A DNA stretch of 64,000 nucleotides from NCBI GenBank assembly GCA_011947345.1, contig JAAVTG010000570.1, forward strand, positions 434,001 to 498,000, read 5' to 3'. The first letter of the stretch is position 1. The number at the start of each line of letters is the position of its first letter. The notes under the pieces were generated by a model, which had not been told where the DNA came from, made no database searches, and worked only from the letters and a program-made list of their open reading frames with translations. Source of the DNA: Phytophthora quininea. Its lineage: Eukaryota; Oomycota; Peronosporomycetes; Peronosporales; Peronosporaceae. Positions 1-10,632 of the stretch are shown piece after piece. The translations under genes and the position numbers were made by a program.

Positions 1-2
1 AG

Positions 3-116
3 AATCTCGCTTATGGTGCTCTGGGCGGGATGTACCTGGAGCATGCGCAAATGATGCAAAACTTACTGATCGAAGAAGGAGGGATTTCCACAGCAGTCGC
101 AACGTCAGGGGCATGA
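3..116 (+). CDS. 3' end of an M96-type (bZIP/START-like) gene, cut by the window edge
   Basis: The first 37 codons are open in the frame starting at base 3 and end in TGA at 114-116. The peptide (motif YLEHAQMMQNLLIEE) matches the C-terminal helix of the intact paralogue at 7568-8964 (motif MRAHAQFLQEFLIE). It is therefore the end of the last exon of another family member whose body lies upstream of the window. It runs in the same direction as the next five family members, so the array extends beyond the left edge. Function is inferred only from the paralogues. Confidence 0.7.
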   Translation, partial: NLAYGALGGMYLEHAQMMQNLLIEEGGISTAVATSGA

Positions 117-199
117 TGAACTCGAACTGCCCAACGACTAGCTTGATATTGGACTGGGTATCGACACTTCAAAACAGAGAAGCAATGTTTGGGCCTTAT

Positions 200-450
200 A
201 TTCGTTCCTGTCCGTGTTGGAGTAATACGTGAGCCGCTCACAGTCATGGACCGTGGATTTGTATGCGTATCCAGCTGGAGTCTTATCCCACGAACTAATT
301 ACTGGAAGAGGCAGTTTTGTCATTATGATGGTGACGTGGCGCGTGTTTTTGGTGTTTAGTGATTCCAATCGTGCCAGCACCTTCACCAGGTTTGCGTGGA
401 TCGTATTGATATGATTAGCGTCACCACTGATCCAAATGTTTAGAACCAGA
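200..450 (-). other. Possible Bel/Pao-type gag fragment (weak)
   Basis: On the minus strand an open stretch of about 80 codons reads like the helical gag region of Bel/Pao LTR retrotransposons. It has regularly spaced Leu, then a KLP motif (IIMTKLPLPVISSWDK) resembling the 'sKLP...W' pattern of that domain. There is no protease, RT or LTR nearby. The same open frame continues upstream (450-767) only as the antisense shadow of the M96-type gene starting at 501. It could equally be a chance frame. Confidence 0.25.
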
Positions 451-500
451 CGATATGTCGTGACCACGTTATTGGCAGTTTGCAATCGTTCCTCAAAAGT

Positions 501-1185
501 ATGGTTTACGCGCTCCCAAGCGAGGCTTTCATCTCGGAGATCAAGTGGCGACCTGAAGAACAATTCCCGTCCATGCAGCAATTGCTCACTGAGGACGACG
601 AAAACGCGATCCTTGACGAGGCATTTGCTCTTATTGATGCCTGTGACAGCGACGTTGAGCCCCAAAACCAATGTACGAAGCCGCACAAGGCTGAGATTAA
701 ACCGAACACTCGCAAGACAAGAGTTCGGCGGCCGGAAACAACTTCTACAGCTTTCCAACGTCGACAAAGGGCCGAGCTAGCGGCCTTGCGAGAAAAAGCG
801 GCGGTACTGGAAACTCGACTGAAGAACATGAAGCACAAGAATGAGGTGCTGTGGGGAAACATCTTGCACGGGTGACGGAAAAGGAGGCGGAGAAGAATAC
901 CCACAAGAGGCGGAAGTTGGAAACGTCAACGTGGTGCCTAAAAGCAGTCACAGAATATCACCGACGCCTTGAGGCAGAAAAATTGAATCGTAAGCTCAAG
1001 TCGATCCTGAAGAACCAACGTCAAGTGGATGCGGATCTTCGCACCGTTCTCCAGAGAAAGAATACGTTGTTGGTATGAGTTCTGTGGTGAGAGGATATAG
1101 TTTATGCGGCCCTGACTGACATGTTTGCTTTGTGTAACAGGGAAAAGAGATCGTCTTTGGATCGAAAGACTCGGAGGAAAAATGA
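501..1185 (+). pseudogene. M96-type gene 1, frameshifted and C-terminally truncated
   Basis: The N-terminal part carries the family signature of an acidic segment ending in AFALIDACDSD, then a basic stretch and leucine heptads (RRQRAELAALREKAAVLETRL). The frame breaks at about 850-860 in TGGGGAAA and continues one frame over (EYHRRLEAEKLNRKLKSIL) to TTG at 1070-1072. A 68-bp GT-AG intron (1073-1140) follows at the exact place used in paralogues. Exon 2 begins GKEIVFGS, like GIDFVFGN in a paralogue, but stops after 14 codons (TGA 1183-1185), so the START-like part is missing. The start is placed at the ATG at 501; an in-frame TTG lies 21 bases upstream. The frameshift sits in a homopolymer and may be a sequencing error; the early stop looks genuine. 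Confidence 0.65.
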
Positions 1186-1401
1186 ATGTATTAGATCTGA
1201 ACACAAGTGACGCAAGCATTTTTATAAATCAATGGCGAGGAGGAATTTGTTCGTAATGCACACTCTGATATTGTCTCGGAGCAACTAGTCATGCTCATTT
1301 CGTCTCTTTGGTCGTCTGTACTTGGTCCAGCCCCCTCCCCCCTTCGGAGTCAACTAGTACCCCGTAAACAAAGATTCATTCATTTACACATTCACTACTT
1401 A

Positions 1402-1409
1402 CTCACTCT
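1402..1409 (+). promoter_or_regulatory. Candidate oomycete initiator (Inr) element
   Basis: CTCACTCT fits the oomycete Inr consensus YTCANTYY and lies 24-31 bases upstream of the ATG at 1433. The match is to a short, degenerate consensus and could be chance. Confidence 0.3.
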
Positions 1410-1432
1410 GTATTTGTGCGGACAACACCAAA

Positions 1433-2205
1433 ATGAGTTTCTTGGCCGAGAATGAAGCGTCAATCCCGACGCTGGAGGAGGTAGTCGCCTTCATCGATAC
1501 GTTCGGCAATGACAAACCCAAGCGGAAGAGAAAGAAGAAAGCTCCAGGGACATCGACGCGGTTGCAACAACGAAAGAAAGCTGAAATGCTGGCACTACGT
1601 GAGGAGAGCAAGCAGTTGGCGGCAAAACTCGGATTTATCAAGGGCGCTCGTAGTGCAGTAAAAACTGTTGGTGTAAAGCCACCCACCACTACGAAGACAT
1701 GGTGTACTATGGCGGTAAAACAGCGTCAAGACCGACTTACTTCGGAACGAGTCAACCTCAAACTTCGAACGCTGCTACTTGAACAACTGCGACTGTACCA
1801 GTCCTTGCTGGGGCTTTTCCAAAAGCACACTACAGCGGAAGTAGGTTGTTTTGCTGAGGTCGAGCGTAATTCACAAACTAATTACGTTGCTGTGCCAACA
1901 GGAACTGGCATTGGTCCTGGGTAGCGGATCTCACGCAATGGTGGATCGACCGGTAAATGGCGTTGGCCAAACGTCTTTCCTGGTCAGACAGCTAGAACAA
2001 AAGATTGAAACTCTGTACGTGGATTCAACAGCTGTATTGTAGGGGACCGAGTCCTCCTTTAGTTGTGCACTTCGTGTCAAAGAAGGAAACGTTTTACGAG
2101 ATCGACACGACAACGCCAATGTCCTGCTCGGTGGATTCAGCTTACAGTCTGGTGTGGAATGAGTATTTGGACGATCAAAGCTGCCCCGATGAATAGTTTC
2201 ATTTT
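1433..2205 (+). pseudogene. M96-type gene 2, broken in exon 2
   Basis: The start is ATG 1433, giving MSFLAENEAS and the conserved EVVAFIDTF acidic motif. Exon 1 (1433-1840) encodes a lysine-rich stretch, the bZIP-like segment (TRLQQRKKAEMLALREE) and the second helical segment seen in paralogues. Intron 1 is 1841-1901 (61 bp, GT...CAG). Exon 2 opens in phase (motif VRQLEQKIETLY) but meets TAG at 2040-2042. The family sequence resumes in another frame (motif DTTTPMSCSVDSAYSLVW), has a second in-frame stop at 2194-2196, then a 39-bp GT-AG gap (2206-2244). No START-like exon 3 can be recognised. It is the closest relative of gene 3. Two independent lesions argue for a real pseudogene. Confidence 0.65.
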
Positions 2206-2482
2206 GTAAGCACTTCATTGTTGTTCGAATGCCTCTCTATGCAGATACCAGCGCTCAATAAACCCAAAGTTCTCTTTAACCGAGTTTCTCGAACTACTTG
2301 CCGTGAAGACTCTCAGCAATCGTTATCGCCGTTGTCAGCACTGACGCAAGACGGCAAACCCGACAAGAGCGGAATTGGTACCTCGATGAAGTCCGCCACG
2401 GTGCCGCGCTTTTGGTCATGACCATTTCCTTTTATCCGTGCCAGAGTCAAGGCAGTCGCCATGACCCGTTGCTCCGTTAGGA

Positions 2483-2822
2483 GAGCTGCTCGAGTTCATT
2501 AACTGCTGCATGTGCGATGATATTGCAAATGAAGGAAACCCCGAAGCCAGCGACCTGCCGACGGTGAGTGTCTTTACTCCCATCGGAGCAGAGTTCCCAA
2601 CAAAACGCCCAAGCGCCAAGCGGAACCTCGAGGCGTTCGTCCAGCAACTCCAACTAAGCGTGAGGACTTAGACGACATGGCTGCAACTGGCAAAAATTAG
2701 CCAAGATCGAACTTCACAAGCGACAACAATCCGAGGATGAAAACCGCGCTTTGAAGCATCTCCTCCACGACCAGAAGCAAGCTTGCGAGGCCTGAAAGTG
2801 GCATTCGGTCAGAAATTAACCA
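2483..2822 (+). pseudogene. Relic of a bZIP-only M96-type paralogue lacking its basic region
   Basis: The + strand reads ELLEFINCCMCDDIAN, matching ELFEFIDCVCDDAAS in the intact gene at 6856. After a few basic residues (KRPSAKRN) it jumps directly to LEAFVQQLQ, the second half of the leucine-heptad region, so the basic region and first heptads are deleted. Further matches (ELHKRQQSEDENRALKHLL, VAFGQK) occur in other frames with stops between them. This is a decayed duplicate of the 6856-7359 gene. Confidence 0.6.
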
Positions 2823-3134
2823 CATGACACGGGAAATCGGCTCTAAGATGATGTCAGGGAACTTACTGTTTGTCTCCTACCTTGCTGCGTTTCTTCGCTA
2901 ACCTTGGACCTCGCACATCCTGGCGTTCGTTCCTCTCGGCTGAGTTCCTGGTCGGAACGATTCGCAAATGACTTTGACTCGGTTATGGGTGAAGTCGGCA
3001 CTAAACCGACCTTTTTGCCGCATAAGCAAATCGTCAGCATCAACATCGACCGCATCATCGTTCGCCCAGCGTCATCTTTCGACAAGGGTCCAACGGTCCT
3101 GTGCCTCCACTTTTGCTTTTCAATCGCGACGACC

Positions 3135-4527
3135 ATGAGCTTTTTGATTGGGAGCGGACAAACGTTGGAAGACGTCGTAGCTTTCATCGACTCCTGCGAC
3201 GTCACGGTGGTGGATGTCGCCGCCAATGCAAGCGAAGACGTGGGCTCTCCCTACAGCAGCGAAGACATGGAAGCCGAGCTGTTGGACTCGCTGGACGACA
3301 TATTGAGTGATGCTACTCTACTGCCCGTGCCAGAAAAGCAGTCCCCACCAGAGAAGCCTAAGAAGAAAAAGAAGAGAACGCCGGGGTCGTCGACACGGCT
3401 ACAACGACGCAAGAAAGCCGAGATCCTGGCCCTCCGAGAGGAGAGCAAAGAGCTGGAGTCCGCACTGCAGTTTATCAAGAAAACGCGAGAATTGTCGAAT
3501 TCTACTCGTTCTGAGCCTGCCGCGCCACCACAATATGACGGATCGATGAAGACTTGGTTTAACATGGCGACAGAGCAACACCAGCAACGTCTGACTTCGG
3601 AGAAAATTAATCGCAAACTACGAGCCGTTCTACGTGAACAGCTACGCACGAGTCAGGTGCTTCGAGTACTATTCCGAAAGCACGCCGCAGTCGATGTAAG
3701 CGATCGTTATGGGTCTTCAAATCCAGCTTAACTAATGATTTTTTTGTTTTAGGAAATAATGGAGTTTTATGGCAAGCACTCGCATTTGACCGTTGAAAGA
3801 CCGTTAACCGACGGTGATCGCTCGTTGGCCTTGATCCGTCAATTGGAACAGCAGGTTGAAAGCCTGTACACGAATGTGGCTGCGGTCTTGCCAGGAATGT
3901 GCAGACTTCCATCGGTAGCGAGCTGCGCGTCAAGACTGGTGGCTTTTACGAAATAGTAGTGACAACACCACTGTCGTGCTCGAGGGACTCTGCTACGAAC
4001 CTGACGTGGAAGGATTTTCTTGTCGCCCAAGAAGTCCCCGACAAACACTACCACTTTGTGAGTCTTTCGAAATGTTGATATTTTTCCCCCTGGCTAACAC
4101 GTGAATTTAAATTGCAGTTGAGACAGCGGAAGCCTTCATCAGTTGACAAGAATTTCTCCATGACGTTGAGAAGTGGAGCGATTGCAAGAGAACTCAACGG
4201 ATTAGCCTTTACTCGAAAGATTGAGGAAGCTACGCGGACTCTGGTCCTTGGAGCTGGTTACTTCCTCCTCCCGACGGGAAATCTCCGCTTTCGTATGGAC
4301 AGTTGGACAGTCATCGAGCAATGCGATGGAGACCCAGACCATCCATCCGTTATGCATTCTTTCCTTCGGCTCTACCCAGAAGACGTGGGGGATTTTCTCC
4401 CGCAGAGAAAGACCGGCGGACGATCGAGCGGCAAGTGCTTGGAACGACAAGTAAAAAGATTCTGAATTGTCTTCAGAGTCAGCAGGAAAAACTTGTCCAC
4501 GAAGCTGAACAAGTTGAGATAGTATAG
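3135..4527 (+). pseudogene. M96-type gene 3, three exons with two frameshifts
   Basis: ATG 3135 is chosen because it gives MSFLIGSGQTLEDVVAFID, parallel to gene 2; the frame is open upstream but has no family similarity there. Exon 1 (3135-3695) has an acidic N-terminus, a KKKKKRTPG basic run and the bZIP-like segment (TRLQRRKKAEILALREE). Intron 1 is 3696-3752 (57 bp, with a CTAAT-type branch site). Exon 2 (3753-4057) has IRQLEQQVESLY, then a one-base frameshift near 3893 before TTPLSCSRDSA. Intron 2 is 4058-4117 (60 bp). Exon 3 carries the START-like half (RELNGLAFTRKIEEA...DSWTVIEQCDGDPDH), with a second frameshift at GGGGGATTTT near 4388 before the C-terminal helix. All splice sites are good, and restoring two single bases would leave a full-length family gene, so sequencing errors should be excluded before calling it dead. 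Confidence 0.65.
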
Positions 4528-4909
4528 CAAGCGAAAGAAAAAAATCGTCGAGTCAAAACATTCGGAAGAGTATTCCGTTGTTGTGTCCAAGACAAGTTGC
4601 CGATTCGGCAACGTCCAATCCAAATTGTATGACGAACCACCGACACCAGCATAAACCTCACCAACCGCTCTTCTGCAGCTGAAAGAAGACCTTTAAGAAA
4701 CTTGACTTCTGCTCTGCAAAGGGATCGCAAAACCGCTCGTGGGGTCTTTCGACCATATAAGCTTAAGAATTGATGGGCTGGAAAATAAAAAAGGATATCG
4801 AAAGGCAACATATAACATGCCGTGTTCGGGGAAAGCCAACCGAGAAAGCCCCGTAATTAAGCGCTCATAAACACGAAAAGCATAATCTCGTTGACTCAGC
4901 CTTCATCTG

Positions 4910-5452
4910 ATGCCGACCACGGGCCTTACTTTGCAATCGAACCGCAGCCGAGCACGACGACTTCATGAGCTTTTGGTCGAGGAAGAAGAGAACATGGCGA
5001 CACTCGAAGAACTGTTCGCCTTCATCGATCATTGGGACGAGCGCACCGACGACAACGAGCCACAACCGGCGATAGCGTTAACAAGCTCCAGCTCGCTAGA
5101 AGGCAACACGAAGCGGGCTAAGTCAGCAAGCAAGTGTGAGATACTGCCACGACGTCGACGCAAGCGAACTGGGTGGACTTCATCCACAGGTCTACAACGT
5201 CGCAAGCGAGCAGAATTGCTGTTTCTGCGACAACACGCACAGGATCTGGAAGAGTATCTGAGCCAGATGAAAAGTGTCGTTGCCGTCGATTTGGACGAGG
5301 TTTCACATGGTCGACGGAGAGATTTGGCAAAGAATCAACTCGCGGAACGCTTAAAGTCGGAGGAAACGAACCGCTTCCTGAAGGCTGTTATGAAGAAGCA
5401 GCTCCGAGAGAACCAAACGTTGCGAGACGTTGTTGAACGAAGCAGTAATTAA
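4910..5452 (+). CDS. M96-type gene 4, short bZIP-only form
   Basis: A single open frame of 180 codons; the alternative start at 4994 (MATLEELFAFIDHWDE) better resembles paralogues and would give 152 aa. It contains the acidic LEELFAFID motif, an RRRRKR basic run, then TGWTSSTGLQRRKRAEL followed by leucine heptads and a second helical segment (ERLKSEETNRFLKAVMKKQL). It ends in TAA with no intron and no START-like part. Just downstream (5520-5560) a short LEKRVLMQ-like stretch hints at decayed exon-2 sequence. With 6856-7359 it forms a subfamily marked by TGW(S/T)SSTG ahead of the basic residues. If bZIP-like dimerisation holds, a form lacking the START-like half could act as a modulator of full-length partners; that is inference. 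Confidence 0.6.
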   Translation: MPTTGLTLQSNRSRARRLHELLVEEEENMATLEELFAFIDHWDERTDDNEPQPAIALTSSSSLEGNTKRAKSASKCEILPRRRRKRTGWTSSTGLQRRKRAELLFLRQHAQDLEEYLSQMKSVVAVDLDEVSHGRRRDLAKNQLAERLKSEETNRFLKAVMKKQLRENQTLRDVVERSSN

Positions 5453-6855
5453 AGTCCTGTAATCCTTGAAAACATTTTCGTATCTTGATTTCGAGCCTGG
5501 CCTGTAGTGGTAATTCCGTGCAAACCGATTTGGAGAAGCGTGTGCTGATGCAGTGACGAACGGTATCGAAGTGTGACACTCGCAACACGCAGCTTGGTAT
5601 CATCAGTCCCATTCCCATACACTGCAGTAGCCAAAGCAGCTATCGGAACTCGATCTAGCCTTACGTTGAACGATCGATCCACGTGTATCGACAGCAAAGA
5701 GCAACTCGCGATTGAGACAGAGCTGCGGGCTGGTGATTGAAGTATACCGCTGCTGAGTCCTGGTGAGCTTCGATGGCATACGACTGTACTTCGACATCGT
5801 AATCGATTCCGGCCCCGTAATCGCGACTAGCTCATTTTCTTCGCGGCAAAATCGATGGCATCCGATGTATGCTGCGCATTTTCGAGTCGCGCGTCGAGGA
5901 AGGTTGTAAACCTACGTGTTTACATCGATGGACGGGTCGACTAAGTGCAAAGCTATGCAGTTCCCTTTGCAATCCTCTGCGTGGTCAGGCCACGGAGGGA
6001 GGGGGCGGGGGACAAGCCGGATTGAGCAGATCGGGACACACTGTATTTCGATGACGCTCGCTCATCCATGACGTGTCGGGGCGCATCCAAACACTCTTCA
6101 CTACCGGTAGTCGCAGATACTAGTCGCGAAGCGGCATTTTTCCTACTGTACGGTAGTCACGCATCGAGGCATAGGAGCAACATGGTATACTGGACGGGGT
6201 GTGGAACCTTGACGGAACTTCCCAACGTGCAGACGGTTCTTCATCCACAACACAACTGCAGCACTCGTCCAAACAACGGTCGATCCACGACGTGGAGTTT
6301 CAACTGCAAGCTGGACAGAGATAGGGAGTCGGAGCGGATTGAATGGATCTCGGCTGTCGAGGGAGCGAAACTGTAGTCTGCTGCTGAGTCCTCGCAGCCG
6401 ACACTTCGCCCTTGTCCTCATAATCCCAAGCTTTATGGTAAACAACATGGCTCGCGGAAAATAAGTCTCTCTCTCACAAACGACATGTTGCTGAACTTTG
6501 GACTAAGGAAGAAGTAGACCGCCCTCGCAGCAGGTAAACGACATGGCACAAGTTCGTTGCATCCAAAGTGCTAGTAGAATAGAGCTGATCTCGTGAGCGT
6601 CTCGGTGTGGACGCAGAGAGTGATATTAAGATCCCGGTAACCTCACAATTCTCGTCCCCCTTTGGTATCAATCCGTATCGTCAACGTCTGCACCGTCGTC
6701 GATGGCAAATCCGACAGGAAGCATCAGAGCGTGCACAGCGGTGGGGTCCGTACCTTCGTGATCGACGATGAGGTATCCCGTACTGAACGTGGGTGCAAAG
6801 CGCGACTAGGTCGTCACTTCACGTTTGTCAGCGCCTCGGAAATCGTCTCAAGGGG
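5453..6855 (+). other. Intergenic stretch without a recognisable gene
   Basis: About 1.4 kb. Apart from a possible exon-2 relic at 5520-5560 I recognise nothing. Short open frames occur on both strands (for example 5869-6054 +, 6068-6376 +, 6143-6448 -) without motifs or family similarity. A G-rich run lies at 5996-6012. Confidence 0.5.
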
Positions 6856-7359
6856 ATGAACCCGCTCGACATGATGCAAGACGAGGACCTGCTGGTGCCT
6901 CTAGAAGAGCTCTTCGAGTTCATCGATTGCGTGTGCGACGACGCCGCGAGCGGCGCTGGGACGGTCGACCCATCCACGGTCCAAGTGTGCGCGACCCGAA
7001 TCGATCTCGATGCACCTTCCAGCGACAATAAGACACCCAGAAAAGCGCCAAAGCGCAGACGGATACGCACGGGATGGAGCTCTTCCACGGGACTGCAGCG
7101 TCGCAAGCGCGCCGAGCTGCAGTTCCTGAGGGAGCACGTGAGAGACCTCGAGGCGTACGTGCAGCAGCTCCAGCAGAGCAACGTGGGAAAGGTGGCACAG
7201 GACGGATGCCCCTGTGACTGGCAAGAACAAGCCGTGACCGAATTCATCAAGCGCCGACAAGCAGAGGAAGAAAACCGCACGCTCAAGCAGCTCATGGACA
7301 ACCAGGTGCACGTGAGCGAGGCTTTGAAAGCGGCATTTAGTCAGAAACCCGTCAGCTAA
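6856..7359 (+). CDS. M96-type gene 5, intact bZIP-only form
   Basis: An uninterrupted 167-aa protein from ATG 6856 to TAA. Residues 15-25 are the acidic LEELFEFIDCV motif. Around residues 60-80 lies a basic run (KRRRIRTGW) and SSTGLQRRKRAEL, followed by leucines in heptad spacing (LREHVRDLEAYVQQLQ). A second helical segment (FIKRRQAEEENRTLKQLMDN) ends the protein. It is GC-rich, has no intron and has no START-like part. The relic at 2483-2822 is its decayed duplicate. A bZIP-like dimeric nuclear protein is the best guess, but the canonical basic-region Asn is not visible, so DNA binding is not assured. Confidence 0.7.
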   Translation: MNPLDMMQDEDLLVPLEELFEFIDCVCDDAASGAGTVDPSTVQVCATRIDLDAPSSDNKTPRKAPKRRRIRTGWSSSTGLQRRKRAELQFLREHVRDLEAYVQQLQQSNVGKVAQDGCPCDWQEQAVTEFIKRRQAEEENRTLKQLMDNQVHVSEALKAAFSQKPVS

Positions 7360-7567
7360 CGAAGATAAGCGGCCGAAAAAGTGAAATCTACATTTTTGGC
7401 GAAAAAGAAACGCAGAAGACTGGCACCGTAATCTTGCTTGCCACATAATCATCTTTTCAGCCAATCAAACCTCTTGAAGGTCGAATTACCGCCAATCAGA
7501 ACCTGCGACATTTTCTTTGACCAGCTTCGCCTCGACATTTTCGAACTTGCGGTATTGCTCGCATGTC

Positions 7568-8964
7568 ATGGACTTCTTGGAGCCTGAGGCGGCCACGGTG
7601 GCCGAAGCACTGGCCTTCATCGACTCGTACGACAATGACAACACCAACGGAAGCACTAGCGGCAGCGACAGCGCCAGCTCTCCCGTTGCAGACGACCGAC
7701 TCCCAGTCCCTGCAAACACTATAGAAACTAAGCAGCCGACGAAGTCCAAGCGCAGACGCAGGTCAAAGAGCCCCGCAGGTTATTCGACGAGACTTTTGCA
7801 CCGCAAGAAGGCCGAGATGCAGCAGCTTCGAGAGCAGGCGGAAGCGCTGGAGCTCCGATTGGAACAGCTCAAGAAGACTCGAGCCATTGGCACAAAAGCC
7901 CTCGAATTGCACGTCGAGCAGCTCAAACAGAAAGCAGACAGCAAGTGGATGGAGATGGCGATGATTGAGTTCCACAGGCGGCAACAGTCCGAGGTGACGA
8001 ACCGTCGACTGAAGGAGGTGCTGGCCAACCAGCTCAAAGTCGACGACGCCGTGCGAGCGCTGGTCACGAGGAAGTCAATACTCAAGGTTTGTGTATTGCT
8101 AAGCTGTAGGAGCTTCAACTGCCGTTTGCTGATGGTTAGTGTGCTTCTTTAGGGGATGAAGTACGTGTTAGGGATGACGCCAAGCTTGCAGGACCCGCTA
8201 CCTGCAGTCGACAACAGCCAAGTCATCATGGCACAGCTGGAGAAGAAGGTGGCGGACATGTACTTGGGGTCATCGGTTGTGTTTCCAGTGGGCACGGAGG
8301 CTGTGGGTGTTAGCAGCCAGATGAAGCGCAGACTTGATCGGCACCTTGGCACCACCGTCGAGATCCAGTTAACTGCTCCACTTGCTTGTTCGATGGAGAC
8401 TGCGAGTGAGGCGCTGTGGAAGGAGCTCACTACGCTCCGAGTATATCCCGACAAATCCTACCGCTACGTAAGTGCTGCGATATTCAAAACGCTCGTGAAT
8501 GGGGACTAATGCTGTGCCTTTAGATGCAAACGAGCGAGCAGAACTCGATGCAGAAGAACTTTGACCAGATTCTGCGAGGTAAAGACGGCGCGACGCCAGT
8601 GAACGGACTGCAGTTCATGCGGAAGTTCGAGGAGGAGAGTCGCATCGTGTTGGCGCGGGCGTACAAGATGTTGCTGCCTACGGATGGGATGCATCTCGGT
8701 TGCTACGCGTGGACGGTTCTGTCTCGATCGGAGACAAATCCAGCTGAGGCCTGTGAGGTGAAGTTCTTCGTCCAGCTCTTCATGGAAGGGGACAAGGACG
8801 TGACTGCCAGTCCGAAAGACGTAGAGTATCTCCGGGAGGTTGCGTTCGAGACTTGGAGTTTGAAGATGCGAGCCCACGCACAGTTTCTGCAAGAGTTTCT
8901 GATCGAGTCGGCTAGAGGAATGGACGAAGCAACCTCGCAGAGGTTACTGGAGGGAATATGTTAG
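7568..8964 (+). CDS. M96-type gene 6, intact three-exon bZIP/START-like protein
   Basis: Reference copy for the family. Exons are 7568-8086, 8153-8467 and 8524-8964, with introns of 66 and 56 bp (both GT-AG, phase 0), giving 424 aa. Residues 1-20 form the conserved acidic start (MDFLEPEAATVAEALAFIDS). A KSKRRRRSKS run and YSTRLLHRKKAEMQQLRE begin the bZIP-like region, followed by leucine heptads and a second heptad segment (EQLKQKADSKW). Exon 2 has a Gln/Lys helix (QVIMAQLEKKVADMY) and TAPLACSMETASEALWKEL. Exon 3 has the START-like pattern (VNGLQFMRKFEEESRIVLARAYKMLLP...AWTVLSRSETNP) and a C-terminal helix. A CATTTTCTT box at 7510-7518 resembles the oomycete FPR promoter motif. A transcriptional role is inferred from architecture only. 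Confidence 0.8.
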
Positions 8965-9262
8965 TGGTTGGAAAGTAATTCAAAATATCGATTATGTTTT
9001 TGAGCATGGTTCCTTACTGCTTCATTGGAAGAAATCTCCGCACGAAATAACCCGTCTGGGCGAATTTACTGTATTGAGTCAGCTGAGCACCGCCTCTGCC
9101 CCATCAACATTTGCCTTCATAAACAGCAGGAGAAACTCAGTCACACGGAGAACGTGACTAATCTGCAATCACCGACGCCAACCTCTCTTCGTAAACTCGC
9201 TTACGTGGTTCGACGTGACTTAGCACTACGTATCATTCGGCAATTTGCGAACGACAAAGCAA

Positions 9263-10526
9263 ATGAACTTTTGGAGACTGGCAACGAGGACTTTGCGACC
9301 GTGGCCGAGGCCATCGCCTTCATCGACTCTTTCGACGATGGAGTGCAGTCTAACGACTCGTCTTCGGATTCGGGAACTGTCCACCCCGTGGCGAAATCCC
9401 GAGTGCCAAAGAGGAAGCGACGATCGAACCCTCCGGGCTACACGACTCGCGTGCAGCAGCGCAAGAAAGCAGAGCTGCAAAACCTACGGGACCATGTTCG
9501 AGAACTGGAGCTGCAAGTCGAACAACTCAAGATCATGCGATCGTCTTCAATGGCCACGAGTCTAGCGGGTGGATTGGATTCAGCAACTAAATCCAAGTGG
9601 AAACAGCTCGTCGAAAGTGAGTACAACGAGCGACGTCGAGCGGAGGAGACCAACCGCAAGTTGAAGGAGATTCTGGCGCTCCAAGTCGACGTGGATAAGA
9701 ATTTCCGACGCGTGTTGCAGAAGAAGGCGCTGCTTCAGGGCATTGACTTTGTGTTTGGCAACGAGCCGACGTCAAGGTATTCGTTCAATGCCTTTGAAAA
9801 CGGCAAAGCCATCATGGACCACCTCGAACAAAAAGTAGCTCAGCACTACCGAGATTCCGGCTCGTTGTTCCAGTTCAGACCCCGCCAGCGATCAACTACT
9901 GCATGCAAATGAAACACGTCAAAGGTCTGGGCAAAACGGCAGAGGCTATCTCGACGACGCCCATGGGGTGTCCGATGGAAGCGGCGGCGCTCATTTGCTG
10001 GAAAGACTTGACCACACACCGCCCATGCCCTGAAAAATGGGAACGATGCGTACGAACTGATAGCGCTTTTACTTGATCTCCCCGATCTAACCATTTGATG
10101 CTGCAGATGAACGGACGACAACCCGATTCGCGTGAGACGAATTGGATCCTCACGCTGCATGACCAATCTTACGTAAAACAAGTCAAAGGCGTGCAGTTTC
10201 TCCGCAAATATGTCGAGCCCAATCGCATCGTGATTATCAAGGCCGACCTCATGACGCTCACCGACGAAGGCCTACAATTCCGAGACCAATGCTGGACGAT
10301 CATTACTCGATCCGAGACTGACCAAAACGCGTCGGTCGTGCGCGTGTGCGAGCAAATGTACATGGACCGCAGCGTGGAGCCTTCGGCGCGAGCCGAAGAC
10401 GTCGAGTACGCTCAGAATGTCGTGCTTAAGAACCTGAGCTGGAAACTTCGAGAGCACTCCCAACACTTGCAAGACGTGCTGGTGGAAGAGAATACTTTTG
10501 CTTCGACCAAGATCGTTGGGTACTGA
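9263..10526 (+). pseudogene. M96-type gene 7A (copy A), start codon out of frame
   Basis: The family frame is open across the N-terminal half (ETGNEDFATVAEAIAFID, then GYTTRVQQRKKAELQNLRD). The only suitable ATG (9263) is out of frame: copy B reads AACTTATTGG here, this copy AACTTTTGG, one base shorter. The first intron is absent without trace (ALLQGIDFVFGN is contiguous). After HYRDSGSLFQ the frame shifts, at the same place as in copy B, before TTPMGCPMEAAAL. Intron 2 is present (10050-10106). The START-like exon (10107-10526) is intact: VKGVQFLRKYVEPNRIVIIKA...CWTIITRSETD. A shared frameshift plus a private start lesion suggest the block was duplicated after the first lesion. Confidence 0.7.
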
Positions 10527-10632
10527 GAAGAAAAGTTTGGCGATTCTCCTTTCAACACGTACATCCACGAAAAACGGGAAAATTAGTTCGAGTCTTTATA
10601 CTGCTAGAAGCCACAAGGAAATTTACACGTAC

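Noticed and set aside
6828..7464. Long minus-strand frames opposite gene 5
   Set aside because: They result from GC-rich codon use in the + strand gene; no family similarity.
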